Below the pieces are notes generated by a model. It was not told the origin of the DNA and ran no database searches. It saw nothing but the letters and a program-made list of their open reading frames with translations. Source: Flagellimonas sediminis (GTDB lineage Bacteria; Bacteroidota; Bacteroidia; Flavobacteriales; Flavobacteriaceae). From it: a DNA stretch of 41,497 nucleotides. Each line of letters opens with the position of its first letter. Within the stretch, counting starts at the first letter, position 1. Below, piece by piece: positions 25,026-32,799 of the stretch. The stretch is taken from positions 1-41,497 of the forward strand of contig NZ_JAAAMI010000016.1 in assembly GCF_010500845.1 (NCBI RefSeq), written 5' to 3'. Position numbers and translations under genes: made by a program.

Positions 25026-26225
25026 ATGAACAATCTTTTTAAATATAACGTTATTGGGCTTGTGACGATGCTCTTGGTTCTTACTTCCTGTGGGAATTCC
25101 AAAGCCGATACTGAGGAAGCAAAGCAAAAAAAACCTGAAATGGGCGAAATGCACAAAGAAAGTGAAGCCAAAGAAGCCATGCTTACGGAGGCGCAGTGCC
25201 GGAATCTTAACATGAGAATCGATACCGTTGCCCAACGTGTTATGAAGCAGTATGTGGAAGCCAATGGCCAACTGGAGGTCCCACCTCAGAATGAAGCGAC
25301 CATTACGACGGTCGTGGGTGCCAATGTGGTGTCCATAGAGGTCATTGAAGGCGACAAAGTAAAAAAGGGACAAACGGTCGCCTATTTGTCCCACCCCAAT
25401 ATCATCCAGAAACAGACCGATTACCTGAACGCCTACAGTAACAGCCAGTTTCTGAAAAAGGAATTTGAAAGACAAAAAACCCTGTATGATGCCGGGGTGG
25501 GCAGCGGGGCCAACTTTCAAAAGGCCGAAGCGGAATACCGGGCATCCCAAAGCCTGGCAAAGGGATTGGAAGCACAGTTGCAACAATTGAACATTGGTGC
25601 GTCCGGGGTGAGAAACGGTACGATTTACCAACGGGTGGCATTGCGAAGTCCCATTGAGGGATTTGTCCAGAAAGTAGCGGTGAAGACCGGGCAGTATGTA
25701 GAACCGCAGACCGACCTATTTGAAATCGTTGACACCCATCACGTCCATGCCGATTTAATGGTGTTTGAAAAGGATGTGTACAAAGTAAAGGTAGGGCAGC
25801 AAGTATCCTTCAATGTACAATCCATTCCCGGAAAGGAACTTACTGCGAAAATTTATTCCGTAGGGAAAACTTTCGAGCAAAATCCCAAAGCGATACACGT
25901 CCATGCTGAAATCGAGAACAAGGAAGGGCAGCTGATTCCAGGGATGTATGTTGAAGGACGGATTGAAATCCAAAAATCCGAGACCGTTGCGGTGCCTGAA
26001 AGTGCAATAAGTTCGAACGAGGGAAAGAAGTATATTTTTAAAGCGGAGCGTGAAGGCAATGACTGGAGCTTCAAACCTGTCGAAATTAACACAGGCCCAA
26101 ATGACGGGGATTGGGTCACCATCGATTTTGTAGATTCCGTTGGGCCATATACTACATTTGCATACAACAATGCCTACTATTTAATGGCCCAAATGAAAAA
26201 AGGGGATACGGGACATAGCCATTGA
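25026..26225 (+). CDS. CusB-type periplasmic adaptor lipoprotein
   Basis: The 399-residue membrane-fusion protein starts at the ATG at 25026. It has lipobox VLTS-C-GNS, a lipoyl/barrel-sandwich half NEATITTVVGANVVSIEVIE, an alpha hairpin (QTDYLNAYSNSQFLKKEFER), and beta-barrel and proximal domains. The C-terminus ends GDTGHSH and an N-terminal EMGEMHKESE segment may contribute metal ligands. It links the RND pump to the outer-membrane factor. An upstream in-frame ATG at 24996 overlaps the pump gene and is less likely. Confidence 0.9.
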   Translation: MNNLFKYNVIGLVTMLLVLTSCGNSKADTEEAKQKKPEMGEMHKESEAKEAMLTEAQCRNLNMRIDTVAQRVMKQYVEANGQLEVPPQNEATITTVVGANVVSIEVIEGDKVKKGQTVAYLSHPNIIQKQTDYLNAYSNSQFLKKEFERQKTLYDAGVGSGANFQKAEAEYRASQSLAKGLEAQLQQLNIGASGVRNGTIYQRVALRSPIEGFVQKVAVKTGQYVEPQTDLFEIVDTHHVHADLMVFEKDVYKVKVGQQVSFNVQSIPGKELTAKIYSVGKTFEQNPKAIHVHAEIENKEGQLIPGMYVEGRIEIQKSETVAVPESAISSNEGKKYIFKAEREGNDWSFKPVEINTGPNDGDWVTIDFVDSVGPYTTFAYNNAYYLMAQMKKGDTGHSH

Positions 26226-26237
26226 TAAAATTACAAT

Positions 26238-26657
26238 ATGATGACAGAAATTGAAAAAACATTGGAAAACAAAGGTGTACGCCCAACGGCGATGCGTATT
26301 TTGATCTATAAATATTTGGCTGAAAAGGAAGTGGCCATTGCCCTGACCGATATGGAGAACGCTTTCTCAAAAGCGGACAGAACCACATTGTACCGGACCC
26401 TGAAGACCTTTGAGGAAAAGCGCATTGTGCACCAAATAGATGATGGCACCAATATTTCAAAGTATGCCCTTTGCGAACCAGGTTGCAATTGTGAAATGGA
26501 GCAAGATCTGCACCTGCACTTTCATTGTGATAACTGTGATGAAACGGTCTGTCTCACTGAGCATAAGATTCCCCATATCAATCTACCTGATGGGTATGTG
26601 GCAGAAAATGCCAATTTGGTCATTAAGGGAATCTGCGACAAGTGCAGCGGGCAATAA
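26238..26657 (+). CDS. Fur-family transcriptional regulator
   Basis: The 139-residue protein has an N-terminal winged helix (GVRPTAMRILIYKYL, RTTLYRTLKTFEEKRIVHQI) and a C-terminal metal-binding domain with HLHFHCDNCDETVCL and a terminal ICDKCSG, giving two CxxC zinc pairs. It sits between the CusB gene and the P-type ATPase, with short spacers, so it probably controls this operon in response to zinc or another metal (Zur-like). Target metal not determinable from sequence. Confidence 0.9.
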   Translation: MMTEIEKTLENKGVRPTAMRILIYKYLAEKEVAIALTDMENAFSKADRTTLYRTLKTFEEKRIVHQIDDGTNISKYALCEPGCNCEMEQDLHLHFHCDNCDETVCLTEHKIPHINLPDGYVAENANLVIKGICDKCSGQ

Positions 26658-26672
26658 TTGCACTTCCGTTGC

Positions 26673-28667
26673 ATGAAACAAATAACGACCTTACCGTCTA
26701 TGAAAAAGAAAAAAGTAAAACTGCGTGATCTAGGTTCAAAGGAACGCCAGGGCGAACACGGACACGAAAGTGGCCATAACCATGGGGGTCCTGAAGGTGT
26801 ATCTAAATTCAAGACCTATTTACCGGCCATTTTCAGTTTTGTAATGCTCATCATCGGCATAGCAGTGGACTATTTTGATGCTTTCCCGTTTTTCAAGGGC
26901 TGGATAAGGATCGCATGGTACACCCTTGCCTATTTGCCTGTTGGTTTCCCTGTCATCAGAGAAGGTTGGAACAGTATAAAGCATGGTGATTTCTTTACTG
27001 AATTTTTCCTGATGTCTATTGCCACTCTAGGGGCCTTTGCCATAGGCGAATACCCAGAGGGCGTGGCGGTAATGTGGTTTTATGCCGTGGGCGAACTGTT
27101 CCAAAATGCAGCAGTCAATCGGGCAAAGGGAAATATTAAGGCCCTTTTGGATGCGCGACCGGACGAAGCTTTGGTGTTTCGTAACGGGAATTTCGTTACC
27201 GTAAATCCCCAAACCGTCGAGATTGGCGAAAGGATACAAGTACGTGTGGGGGAGAAAATCCCCTTGGACGGTATTCTCTTATCCGAAAGAGCTTCCCTCA
27301 ATACGGCGGCAATTACTGGCGAAAGTAAGCCCGATACGATAAATAGAGACGAAAAAGTCTATGCCGGAAGTATTAATCTCGAGGGTGTTATCGATGTAGA
27401 AACCTCCAAAGAATTCAAGGACAGTTCCATCACTCGAATCTTGGATATGGTACAAAACGCTACAGCCAGAAAATCAAAGACAGAACTGTTCATTAGAAGA
27501 TTTGCAAGAATATATACGCCCATTGTGGTTTTCCTTGCCATTGGATTAACGTTCTTGCCCTACTTTTTTCTAAATGACTATGTATTTAAGGATTGGCTTT
27601 ATCGCGCTTTAATATTCCTAGTGGTTTCCTGTCCCTGTGCCTTGGTCATTTCCATTCCGCTCGGCTATTTTGGTGGTCTGGGAGCGGCATCCCGAAATGG
27701 GATTCTTTTCAAAGGTGCATCTTTTTTGGAAGCAATCACCAAAGTGAACACGGTAGTGATGGACAAAACGGGAACCGTTACCAAAGGGGTTTTTAAAATC
27801 AAGGAGATCAAGACTGCCCAATTTGAGGAAGCCAAGTTTATGAAATACTTGATGGCCATGGAGGAACAATCTACCCATCCCATAGCAAAAGCAATTTTGG
27901 AATACAAAGCCGAAGGCACGGATATAAAGGCAACCGATGTATCGGAAGTTGCAGGAAAGGGATTAAGGGGAACGGTCAATGGGAAAACAGTGCTGGTGGG
28001 CAATAAAGCCCTAATGGCCTCAAACAACATTGATGTACCTTCGGAAACCGATGATCTTGTAGATTCTATTGTAATGTTGGCCATTGATGAAAAATTTGCA
28101 GGCTATGTTACCATTGCAGATGAACTCAAGGAAGATGCCCATCAAGCCATCCAACAAATCAGGGATGCCGGGATTTCGAAAATCATAATGCTTTCGGGTG
28201 ACAAAGATTCCATAACGCAACAAGTCTCGAAAAAGTTGAACTTTGATTGGGCAAAGGGCGGCCTATTACCAGAAGATAAGCTCGGCGAAGTCGAAGAACT
28301 CAAAAAACAATCCGACACCAAAGTGGCCTTTATGGGCGATGGCATTAATGATGCGCCCGTTCTGGCCATCAGCGATGTGGGCATTGCCATGGGAGGCTTG
28401 GGTAGTGATGTGGCCATTGAAACAGCAGATGTCATCATTCAGACAGACCAACCGAGCAAGATGGCACGAGCCATTAAAATAGGACGCTCCACCCGAAAGA
28501 TAGTTTGGCAAAATATTGGGCTCGCTTTTGGCGTGAAGGCATTTGTGCTCATCCTTGGAGCGGGAGGCCTAGCCACGATGTGGGAAGCAGTTTTTGCTGA
28601 TGTGGGGGTTGCCTTATTGGCAATATTGAATGCTGTTCGACTTCAGCGGATGAAGTGGAACACTTAG
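26673..28667 (+). CDS. P1B-type heavy-metal-translocating ATPase
   Basis: Starting at the ATG at 26673 (664 residues; another ATG lies at 26700), the protein has a His-rich N-terminus (GEHGHESGHNHGG) in place of an HMA domain. It carries the actuator motif TGES (215-218), the transport motif Cys320-Pro-Cys322 (VVSCPCALVIS), the phosphorylation site D364-KTGT, the HP dipeptide in STHPIAKA, and GDGINDAP. The CPC motif and His-rich leader suggest Zn/Cd/Pb or Cu export. It is the last gene of the efflux operon. Its final codons have a diverged copy at 7991-8077. Confidence 0.9.
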   Translation: MKQITTLPSMKKKKVKLRDLGSKERQGEHGHESGHNHGGPEGVSKFKTYLPAIFSFVMLIIGIAVDYFDAFPFFKGWIRIAWYTLAYLPVGFPVIREGWNSIKHGDFFTEFFLMSIATLGAFAIGEYPEGVAVMWFYAVGELFQNAAVNRAKGNIKALLDARPDEALVFRNGNFVTVNPQTVEIGERIQVRVGEKIPLDGILLSERASLNTAAITGESKPDTINRDEKVYAGSINLEGVIDVETSKEFKDSSITRILDMVQNATARKSKTELFIRRFARIYTPIVVFLAIGLTFLPYFFLNDYVFKDWLYRALIFLVVSCPCALVISIPLGYFGGLGAASRNGILFKGASFLEAITKVNTVVMDKTGTVTKGVFKIKEIKTAQFEEAKFMKYLMAMEEQSTHPIAKAILEYKAEGTDIKATDVSEVAGKGLRGTVNGKTVLVGNKALMASNNIDVPSETDDLVDSIVMLAIDEKFAGYVTIADELKEDAHQAIQQIRDAGISKIIMLSGDKDSITQQVSKKLNFDWAKGGLLPEDKLGEVEELKKQSDTKVAFMGDGINDAPVLAISDVGIAMGGLGSDVAIETADVIIQTDQPSKMARAIKIGRSTRKIVWQNIGLAFGVKAFVLILGAGGLATMWEAVFADVGVALLAILNAVRLQRMKWNT

Positions 28668-29142
28668 TTTCAAAGAGGAACCATTTTTTGGGCTAACTTA
28701 TATTTCAGCTGTTATTGGCAGCCCCATGGTTGGCCAAGACCTTCAATAAAATTGTGCATAAGAGGCTTCGCAGGTTGTGTCACCCAAACTACTGTCCGTG
28801 TATTGGAGGGGACTTCAGGAAGGTTAGGAGTCTGATTCTTCGAGAAACGGCGACAGGACTTATGAGACAATATGGAAGCTTCCGGGCATAAAGAATCTTA
28901 TCCGAACAATTACGAAATGCTTATCACTGTAGATGAAAAATAATCCGGTCGTAGGGTAACTCCAATACGTTTGTTCCCTTATTGTCGTAATGTTTGATGA
29001 AACTTCATTTGGTCAAAACGGAAGTCTCCCAAACGGATTTTTGGTGCGTCCTTCCTTTGCAAACCCTTCTTGGGGTTTTGCCTGTAAGGCCGCAAATCCC
29101 CTTGACCGCCCAACAAATTTTAAGGGGTCGGTAATAAAAGAA

Positions 29143-29178
29143 GCCCTGATTGTTTTTCGGGGCATCGAAAAACAGGGC
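29143..29178. repeat. hairpin with bulge
   Basis: GCCCTG-ATTG-TTTTTCG pairs with CGAAAAA-CAGGGC around a six-base loop, giving 13 base pairs with a four-base bulge on one side. Confidence 0.7.
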
Positions 29179-29335
29179 AGGGCCCAAGGACTTCCAATCA
29201 GGACACCATCGCCTGCAGTCGCTTAACTTCCCGTACGCTCCCTTGCCAATGGGTCGGATGGAATTCCTAAGGCCCTCATCGAACCTGTCAAGGCCAAGGC
29301 AGGTTTTGTCCATAAATAGGGTTTCCACTTCCTTG

Positions 29336-29351
29336 AAAACCTTAAGGTTTT
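29336..29351. repeat. 16-bp perfect palindrome
   Basis: AAAACCTTAAGGTTTT is fully self-complementary. It lies about 200 bp before ssb and could be an operator. Confidence 0.7.
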
Positions 29352-29550
29352 ACTACGTCGCGGAGCCTCCTGATTTCCGTCCAAAAGCCTTGACAGAACC
29401 CCCTTCTTTTATTGTGCTACGCACGTAAGAAGCAAACAAACGCCCCTTAAAATTTGGGAAACAATGACCAAAAAAATAGAGGGGAAATTTTTAACCCTGT
29501 TTGCTGATTTATCCAAACTGAAAGACGGCAGGCCTTTAAAACTTTTTATC

Positions 29551-29904
29551 ATGAGTACATTGAGAAACAAAGTGCAACTTATCGGAAATGTGGGGCAGGA
29601 CCCCACCATTACAGACCTTGACAAGGGGAAACGTGTGGCACGGTTCACCATGGCCACCAATGAACATTACAAGAACTCCGAAGGGGAACGGGTGACCAAT
29701 ACCGAATGGCACACCATCATCGCATGGGGAAAACTGGCCGACATCATCGAAGGTTTTGTGACCAAGGGCAAGGAAGTTGCCATCGAAGGGAAATTGACCT
29801 CCCGATCCTATGAGGACAAAGAGGGCAATAAAAAGTATGTGACCGAGGTAGTGGCCAGTGAGATCCTGCTTTTGGGTGGTGGTGATAACAATACCACCGA
29901 GTAA
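29551..29904 (+). CDS. ssb: single-stranded DNA-binding protein
   Basis: With the ATG at 29551 the protein is 117 residues, an OB fold with LRNKVQLIGNVGQDPTITD, RFTMATNEHY, NTEWHTIIAWGKLADI and VAIEGKLTSRSYEDKEG. The acidic C-terminal tip of chromosomal SSBs is missing (ends DNNTTE). It is an element-borne SSB that should protect the transferred strand; a frame extension to 29464 has no family support. Followed by the RadC-like gene. Confidence 0.9.
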   Translation: MSTLRNKVQLIGNVGQDPTITDLDKGKRVARFTMATNEHYKNSEGERVTNTEWHTIIAWGKLADIIEGFVTKGKEVAIEGKLTSRSYEDKEGNKKYVTEVVASEILLLGGGDNNTTE

Positions 29905-29967
29905 AATGGATAGGGGGGGTCCAGTCTTTGGGCATCCCTTTCTTTTTTCATCCTTAACATATTTGAA

Positions 29968-30417
29968 ATGGAACACCGTGTCAATGAAATACAGATCAGT
30001 TATCGGGAAAAGCTCAGTACCCTGAAATCCCTATCCTTGACGAACTCCAATGAGGTGGCGAATCTATTGTTCCAAAATTGGGACAACAAGACGATAGGCC
30101 TTCATGAGACCTTTAAGATCGTACTGCTCAACCAATCCAACAAGGTCAAGGGCATTTATCCATTATCCCATGGGGGCATCACAGGTACCTTGGTAGATCT
30201 GCGCATCCTTTTTGCCATTACGCTAAAGACTCTTTCCGTGGGGATCATACTCGCCCATAACCATCCCTCTGGGCAACTCAAGGCCAGTTATCAGGACAAA
30301 CAATTGACCCAAAAAATCAAAGAGGCAGCACAGCTTTTTGACGTCAAGATTTTGGACCATATCATCCTTGCCCCAGACGGACGGTATTACAGTTTTGCCG
30401 ATAATGGAATTCTTTAA
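29968..30417 (+). CDS. RadC-like JAB-domain protein
   Basis: The 149-residue protein carries the RadC/MPN metal motif HNHPSGQLKASYQDKQLT in its C-terminal half and LRILFAITLKTLSVGIILA before it. It lacks the N-terminal HhH part of full-length RadC. Such short RadC proteins are common on mobile elements; their activity is unproven. It overlaps no gene, but the small ORF at 30422 begins four bases after its stop. Confidence 0.85.
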   Translation: MEHRVNEIQISYREKLSTLKSLSLTNSNEVANLLFQNWDNKTIGLHETFKIVLLNQSNKVKGIYPLSHGGITGTLVDLRILFAITLKTLSVGIILAHNHPSGQLKASYQDKQLTQKIKEAAQLFDVKILDHIILAPDGRYYSFADNGIL

Positions 30418-30421
30418 TCCA

Positions 30422-30532
30422 ATGGTCATGGAAGCGAATACAGAAATGACTGAACTTGAGAAATGGTTGGAAGAACAAAACGACCCTAGTTATTATCCCG
30501 ATGGGTTCGATCCAAGCCTTTACGATTTATAA
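30422..30532 (+). CDS. small acidic protein of unknown function
   Basis: A 36-residue frame, MVMEANTEMTELEKWLEEQN followed by a Tyr/Pro-rich tail ending PSLYDL, starts right after the RadC-like stop codon. Met3 at 30428 is an alternative start. It is co-directional with the ssb-radC genes. No family recognised. Confidence 0.45.
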   Translation: MVMEANTEMTELEKWLEEQNDPSYYPDGFDPSLYDL

Positions 30533-30558
30533 ACAATGAAATTTTTAAGCATTGAATT

Positions 30559-30720
30559 ATGGTCTATTTGAATTTTACCAACCTTGATAGCGAAACCCAG
30601 GAACGTTTGCTTTCCGTATCCAAAGAAGGTGTGGAAAGTCGTTCCGGGACTGAAATGCGACAATTTGCCCAAACCCATGGTTTGGACTATAATTCCCTCA
30701 TGGAAGAGGAAGCCATGTGA
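30559..30720 (+). CDS. small conserved-looking protein of unknown function
   Basis: The 53-residue frame begins MVYLNFTNLDSETQERLLSV, has a helical, charged character, and ends NSLMEEEAM. Its good codon use and position between the previous small gene and a terminator suggest a real gene. I believe similar short proteins occur on Bacteroidota mobile elements; function unknown. Confidence 0.55.
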   Translation: MVYLNFTNLDSETQERLLSVSKEGVESRSGTEMRQFAQTHGLDYNSLMEEEAM

Positions 30721-30777
30721 AATCTATACAATTATGATTTTGTATTCAATATGTAAAACCTAAAACACACTATCGAA

Positions 30778-30804
30778 GCCCATCCATTATGATGGGCTTT
30801 TTTT
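30778..30804 (+). terminator. terminator of the ssb-radC operon
   Basis: GCCCATC-CATTAT-GATGGGC stem, perfect 7 bp, is followed by T7. Confidence 0.85.
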
Positions 30805-31178
30805 ATGTCTTGAATCTTGGTTTTTATATCTTTAAAGTGTTAGTTTTCAACAGCATTTTAGGTGCGGAATTATTTTGATCTGCTTTGGTAGATCAGTTTG
30901 ACTTTCCTTGTTCCGTACCCATCGATTTGACTTTTACAGATTAGGCAACTGGGTTCAATTCCTATTGGTTTTGACCCATGTTGTGCGATACGATTTTGTC
31001 CCTTCGGGACAAATCGGAGAAGCAAGAGGATAGCGTGCTGGCGCAGCGCTACCGATTAGGATTGCTCCGCAAGGCCCTGTTTATAGGGGTTTGGGGTATT
31101 TTATAAAATTTTGAGCTTTTGGTTTTTGTTGAAAAAATGGGCCGGGCCCAGTAAAACCAAGGAATTTTTGTTGAAAAA
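30805..31178. other. non-coding region upstream of the mobilisation genes
   Basis: It contains two adjacent hairpins (candidate oriT) and a duplicated 18-bp segment; otherwise no gene is visible. Confidence 0.5.
30991..31051. other. candidate oriT: two adjacent inverted repeats upstream of the relaxase operon
   Basis: Hairpin one (30991-31016) is CGATTTTGTCCC-TTC-GGGACAAATCG with one extra T in the left arm. Hairpin two (31031-31051) is TAGCGTGC-TGGC-GCAGCGCTA with one bulged base. They are followed by GC-rich sequence and lie 130-190 bp before the BfmA start. Origins of transfer of Bacteroides mobilisable elements lie next to their mob genes and contain such repeats. The nick site cannot be told from sequence alone. 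Confidence 0.55.
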
Positions 31179-31182
31179 ATGG
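31124..31182 (+). repeat. direct repeat of an 18-bp translation-start region
   Basis: TTTTTGTTGAAAAAATGG occurs at 31124-31141 and again at 31165-31182, 41 bp apart. The second copy includes the ATG of the BfmA gene; the first has an ATG in a different frame that would read 26 codons and end inside bfmA. Confidence 0.85.
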
Positions 31183-31766
31183 ATAAAGGATACGAAAAAG
31201 AGACGTTTGCGGGACTGAGGATCAAAATCTCGGTGGCCCTGAAATTTCGGAGCTTTTCCAAACGGCAAGGAAAGTCCCATTCCATGACCTTGTTGGCCAT
31301 GGTGGAGTTCTTTGACCATAATGGTATATCGCCCGATGAACGGATGCACGAGACCATTGCAAGCCTTAAATATTTGATCAAACGGCGATTCAATGCCATG
31401 GTGGCCATTATGCGCAGTATCGAAAAAGAGCAGACCCTGCCCACGGTCAGTATGATACAGGCCCTCTTTCAGCAGGAACTGGAGTCTGAAGATGGCGAGG
31501 AATGGGAAGGGGACTTTGAGTTTTTTGAAAAGCAACTGACCGAGATCAATGCCCCCACCAATCCTGAACTGTTGGACAAGGAGACCACGGTGCCCAAGAT
31601 CGTGCATGAAAGACTAAAAGAGCAATTGGTGGAACTGAAGGAGGATTTTGCGCATGTTCTGGATCATGTGTCCGTGACCAAGAACCGCTTTGGAAAGGAC
31701 CACCTAAAAGTGGACCTCAAACCCGGAGCCATTGAACAGTACCGCACCAAACTCAAAAATCTATAA
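31179..31766 (+). CDS. BfmA/BtgA-family mobilisation protein
   Basis: The 195-residue basic/acidic protein has an N-terminal region like a ribbon-helix-helix DNA binder (IKISVALKFRSFSKRQGKSH then MTLLAMVEFF), a helical middle and a charged C-terminus. It precedes the relaxase by two bases. Its role would be to bind oriT as relaxase accessory protein. Assignment rests on order, size and N-terminal pattern. Confidence 0.8.
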   Translation: MDKGYEKETFAGLRIKISVALKFRSFSKRQGKSHSMTLLAMVEFFDHNGISPDERMHETIASLKYLIKRRFNAMVAIMRSIEKEQTLPTVSMIQALFQQELESEDGEEWEGDFEFFEKQLTEINAPTNPELLDKETTVPKIVHERLKEQLVELKEDFAHVLDHVSVTKNRFGKDHLKVDLKPGAIEQYRTKLKNL

Positions 31767-31768
31767 GC

Positions 31769-32788
31769 ATGTACATCGCCATCACAAGACAACACTTGGG
31801 AGATAACTATCACGGCAGTGCCAGTGATTTTGTCAAGTATCTCGAAAAGGAGAACGAAGGTAAGGCCCCCGAAGAACAAGAGCTTTTTTTCAACCAGACC
31901 GAAAATGATATCGATGCGCAAAGGGTCATTGCCGAGATCGATGCCAATACGGCCAAACTTTCGAAACGGGATCCCAAGTTCTATTCCATCATGGTCAGTC
32001 CATCCCAAGTGGAGCTCAACCATATCGGGAACGACCCTGAAAAGCTGAAAGAGTACACCCGGGAAATCATGAAGACCTATGCGGCCTCCTTTTATAGGGA
32101 CAAAGAGGTGACGGTCAATGAGGTATTGTATTTCGCGAAACTGGAAAGGGAACGTACCTATTCCGAAAGGGACAAGAAAGTCAAGGAGAATCAAGCCTAT
32201 GCCAGCAAGATTTTGGAATTGCAACACCAGGTCAGGGCCATCAAGGAGGGTAGGGAGCAAGGGGACATGGCCAAACTTCAAGAAAAAATCAATGCCTTGG
32301 AAATGGAGGCACCCCATAAACAGAATGGGAAACGTATTGTTCCAGGCATGGCCAAGGAAGGCCACCAGAGCCATATCCATATCATTGTGAGCCGAAAGGA
32401 TATCACGAATTCCCATAGCCTCTCCCCGGGATCCAAGTTCCGCACCTCGGAAACTACCCTTAATGGGGAAAAGGTCAAACAGGGGTTTGATCGGGACAAA
32501 TTCTATAGGGCCTCTGAAAAAACATTCGATAGGCAGTTTGGATATAGAAGGAACTTTGTGGAGACCTACCATGCCCGAAACCTTCTGGATAAGAATCCCA
32601 AACAGTTCTTTGCTGCCCTTTTGGGACTACCAAGCAATGAAAAACAGGCAGCCAATCAATTGTTGTTCAAGGCCGGAATCAAAGTGCCGAGCATCCCCAC
32701 CAATAAAGCGCAGTTGGCCTATAAAGCGATGATGCAGCTCAAAAAAGGCATCGGAAAGGCCATGGAATCGGGATCCATTGGAATTTAA
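31769..32788 (+). CDS. relaxase (BtgB/MocB-like, DUF5712-type)
   Basis: The 339-residue protein starts MYIAITRQHLGDNYHGSASD. It has an HUH-like metal motif GHQSHIHIIVSRKD around residue 200, then a conserved NSHSLSPGSKF stretch and FDRQFGYRR. A coiled-coil segment (about 115-180, lysine/glutamate-rich) lies before the motif. It should nick oriT and lead the strand into a recipient with help of a resident conjugation machine. Operon with BfmA and the coupling protein. Confidence 0.85.
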   Translation: MYIAITRQHLGDNYHGSASDFVKYLEKENEGKAPEEQELFFNQTENDIDAQRVIAEIDANTAKLSKRDPKFYSIMVSPSQVELNHIGNDPEKLKEYTREIMKTYAASFYRDKEVTVNEVLYFAKLERERTYSERDKKVKENQAYASKILELQHQVRAIKEGREQGDMAKLQEKINALEMEAPHKQNGKRIVPGMAKEGHQSHIHIIVSRKDITNSHSLSPGSKFRTSETTLNGEKVKQGFDRDKFYRASEKTFDRQFGYRRNFVETYHARNLLDKNPKQFFAALLGLPSNEKQAANQLLFKAGIKVPSIPTNKAQLAYKAMMQLKKGIGKAMESGSIGI

Positions 32789-32799
32789 ATAGTGTAGAT

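Larger units (their letters stand above)
28668..29550. other. long non-coding region with hairpins, upstream of ssb
   Basis: No gene is supported in almost 900 bases. It contains a branched hairpin (29143-29178) and a 16-bp palindrome (29336-29351), plus several GC-rich segments. A minus-strand frame of 107 residues (29328-29005) lacks recognisable content. It could hold an origin, a regulatory RNA or remains of lost genes. Confidence 0.45.

Noticed and set aside
29005..29328. Minus-strand frame of 107 codons before ssb
   Set aside because: It crosses a hairpin, has no family features and no plausible start context.
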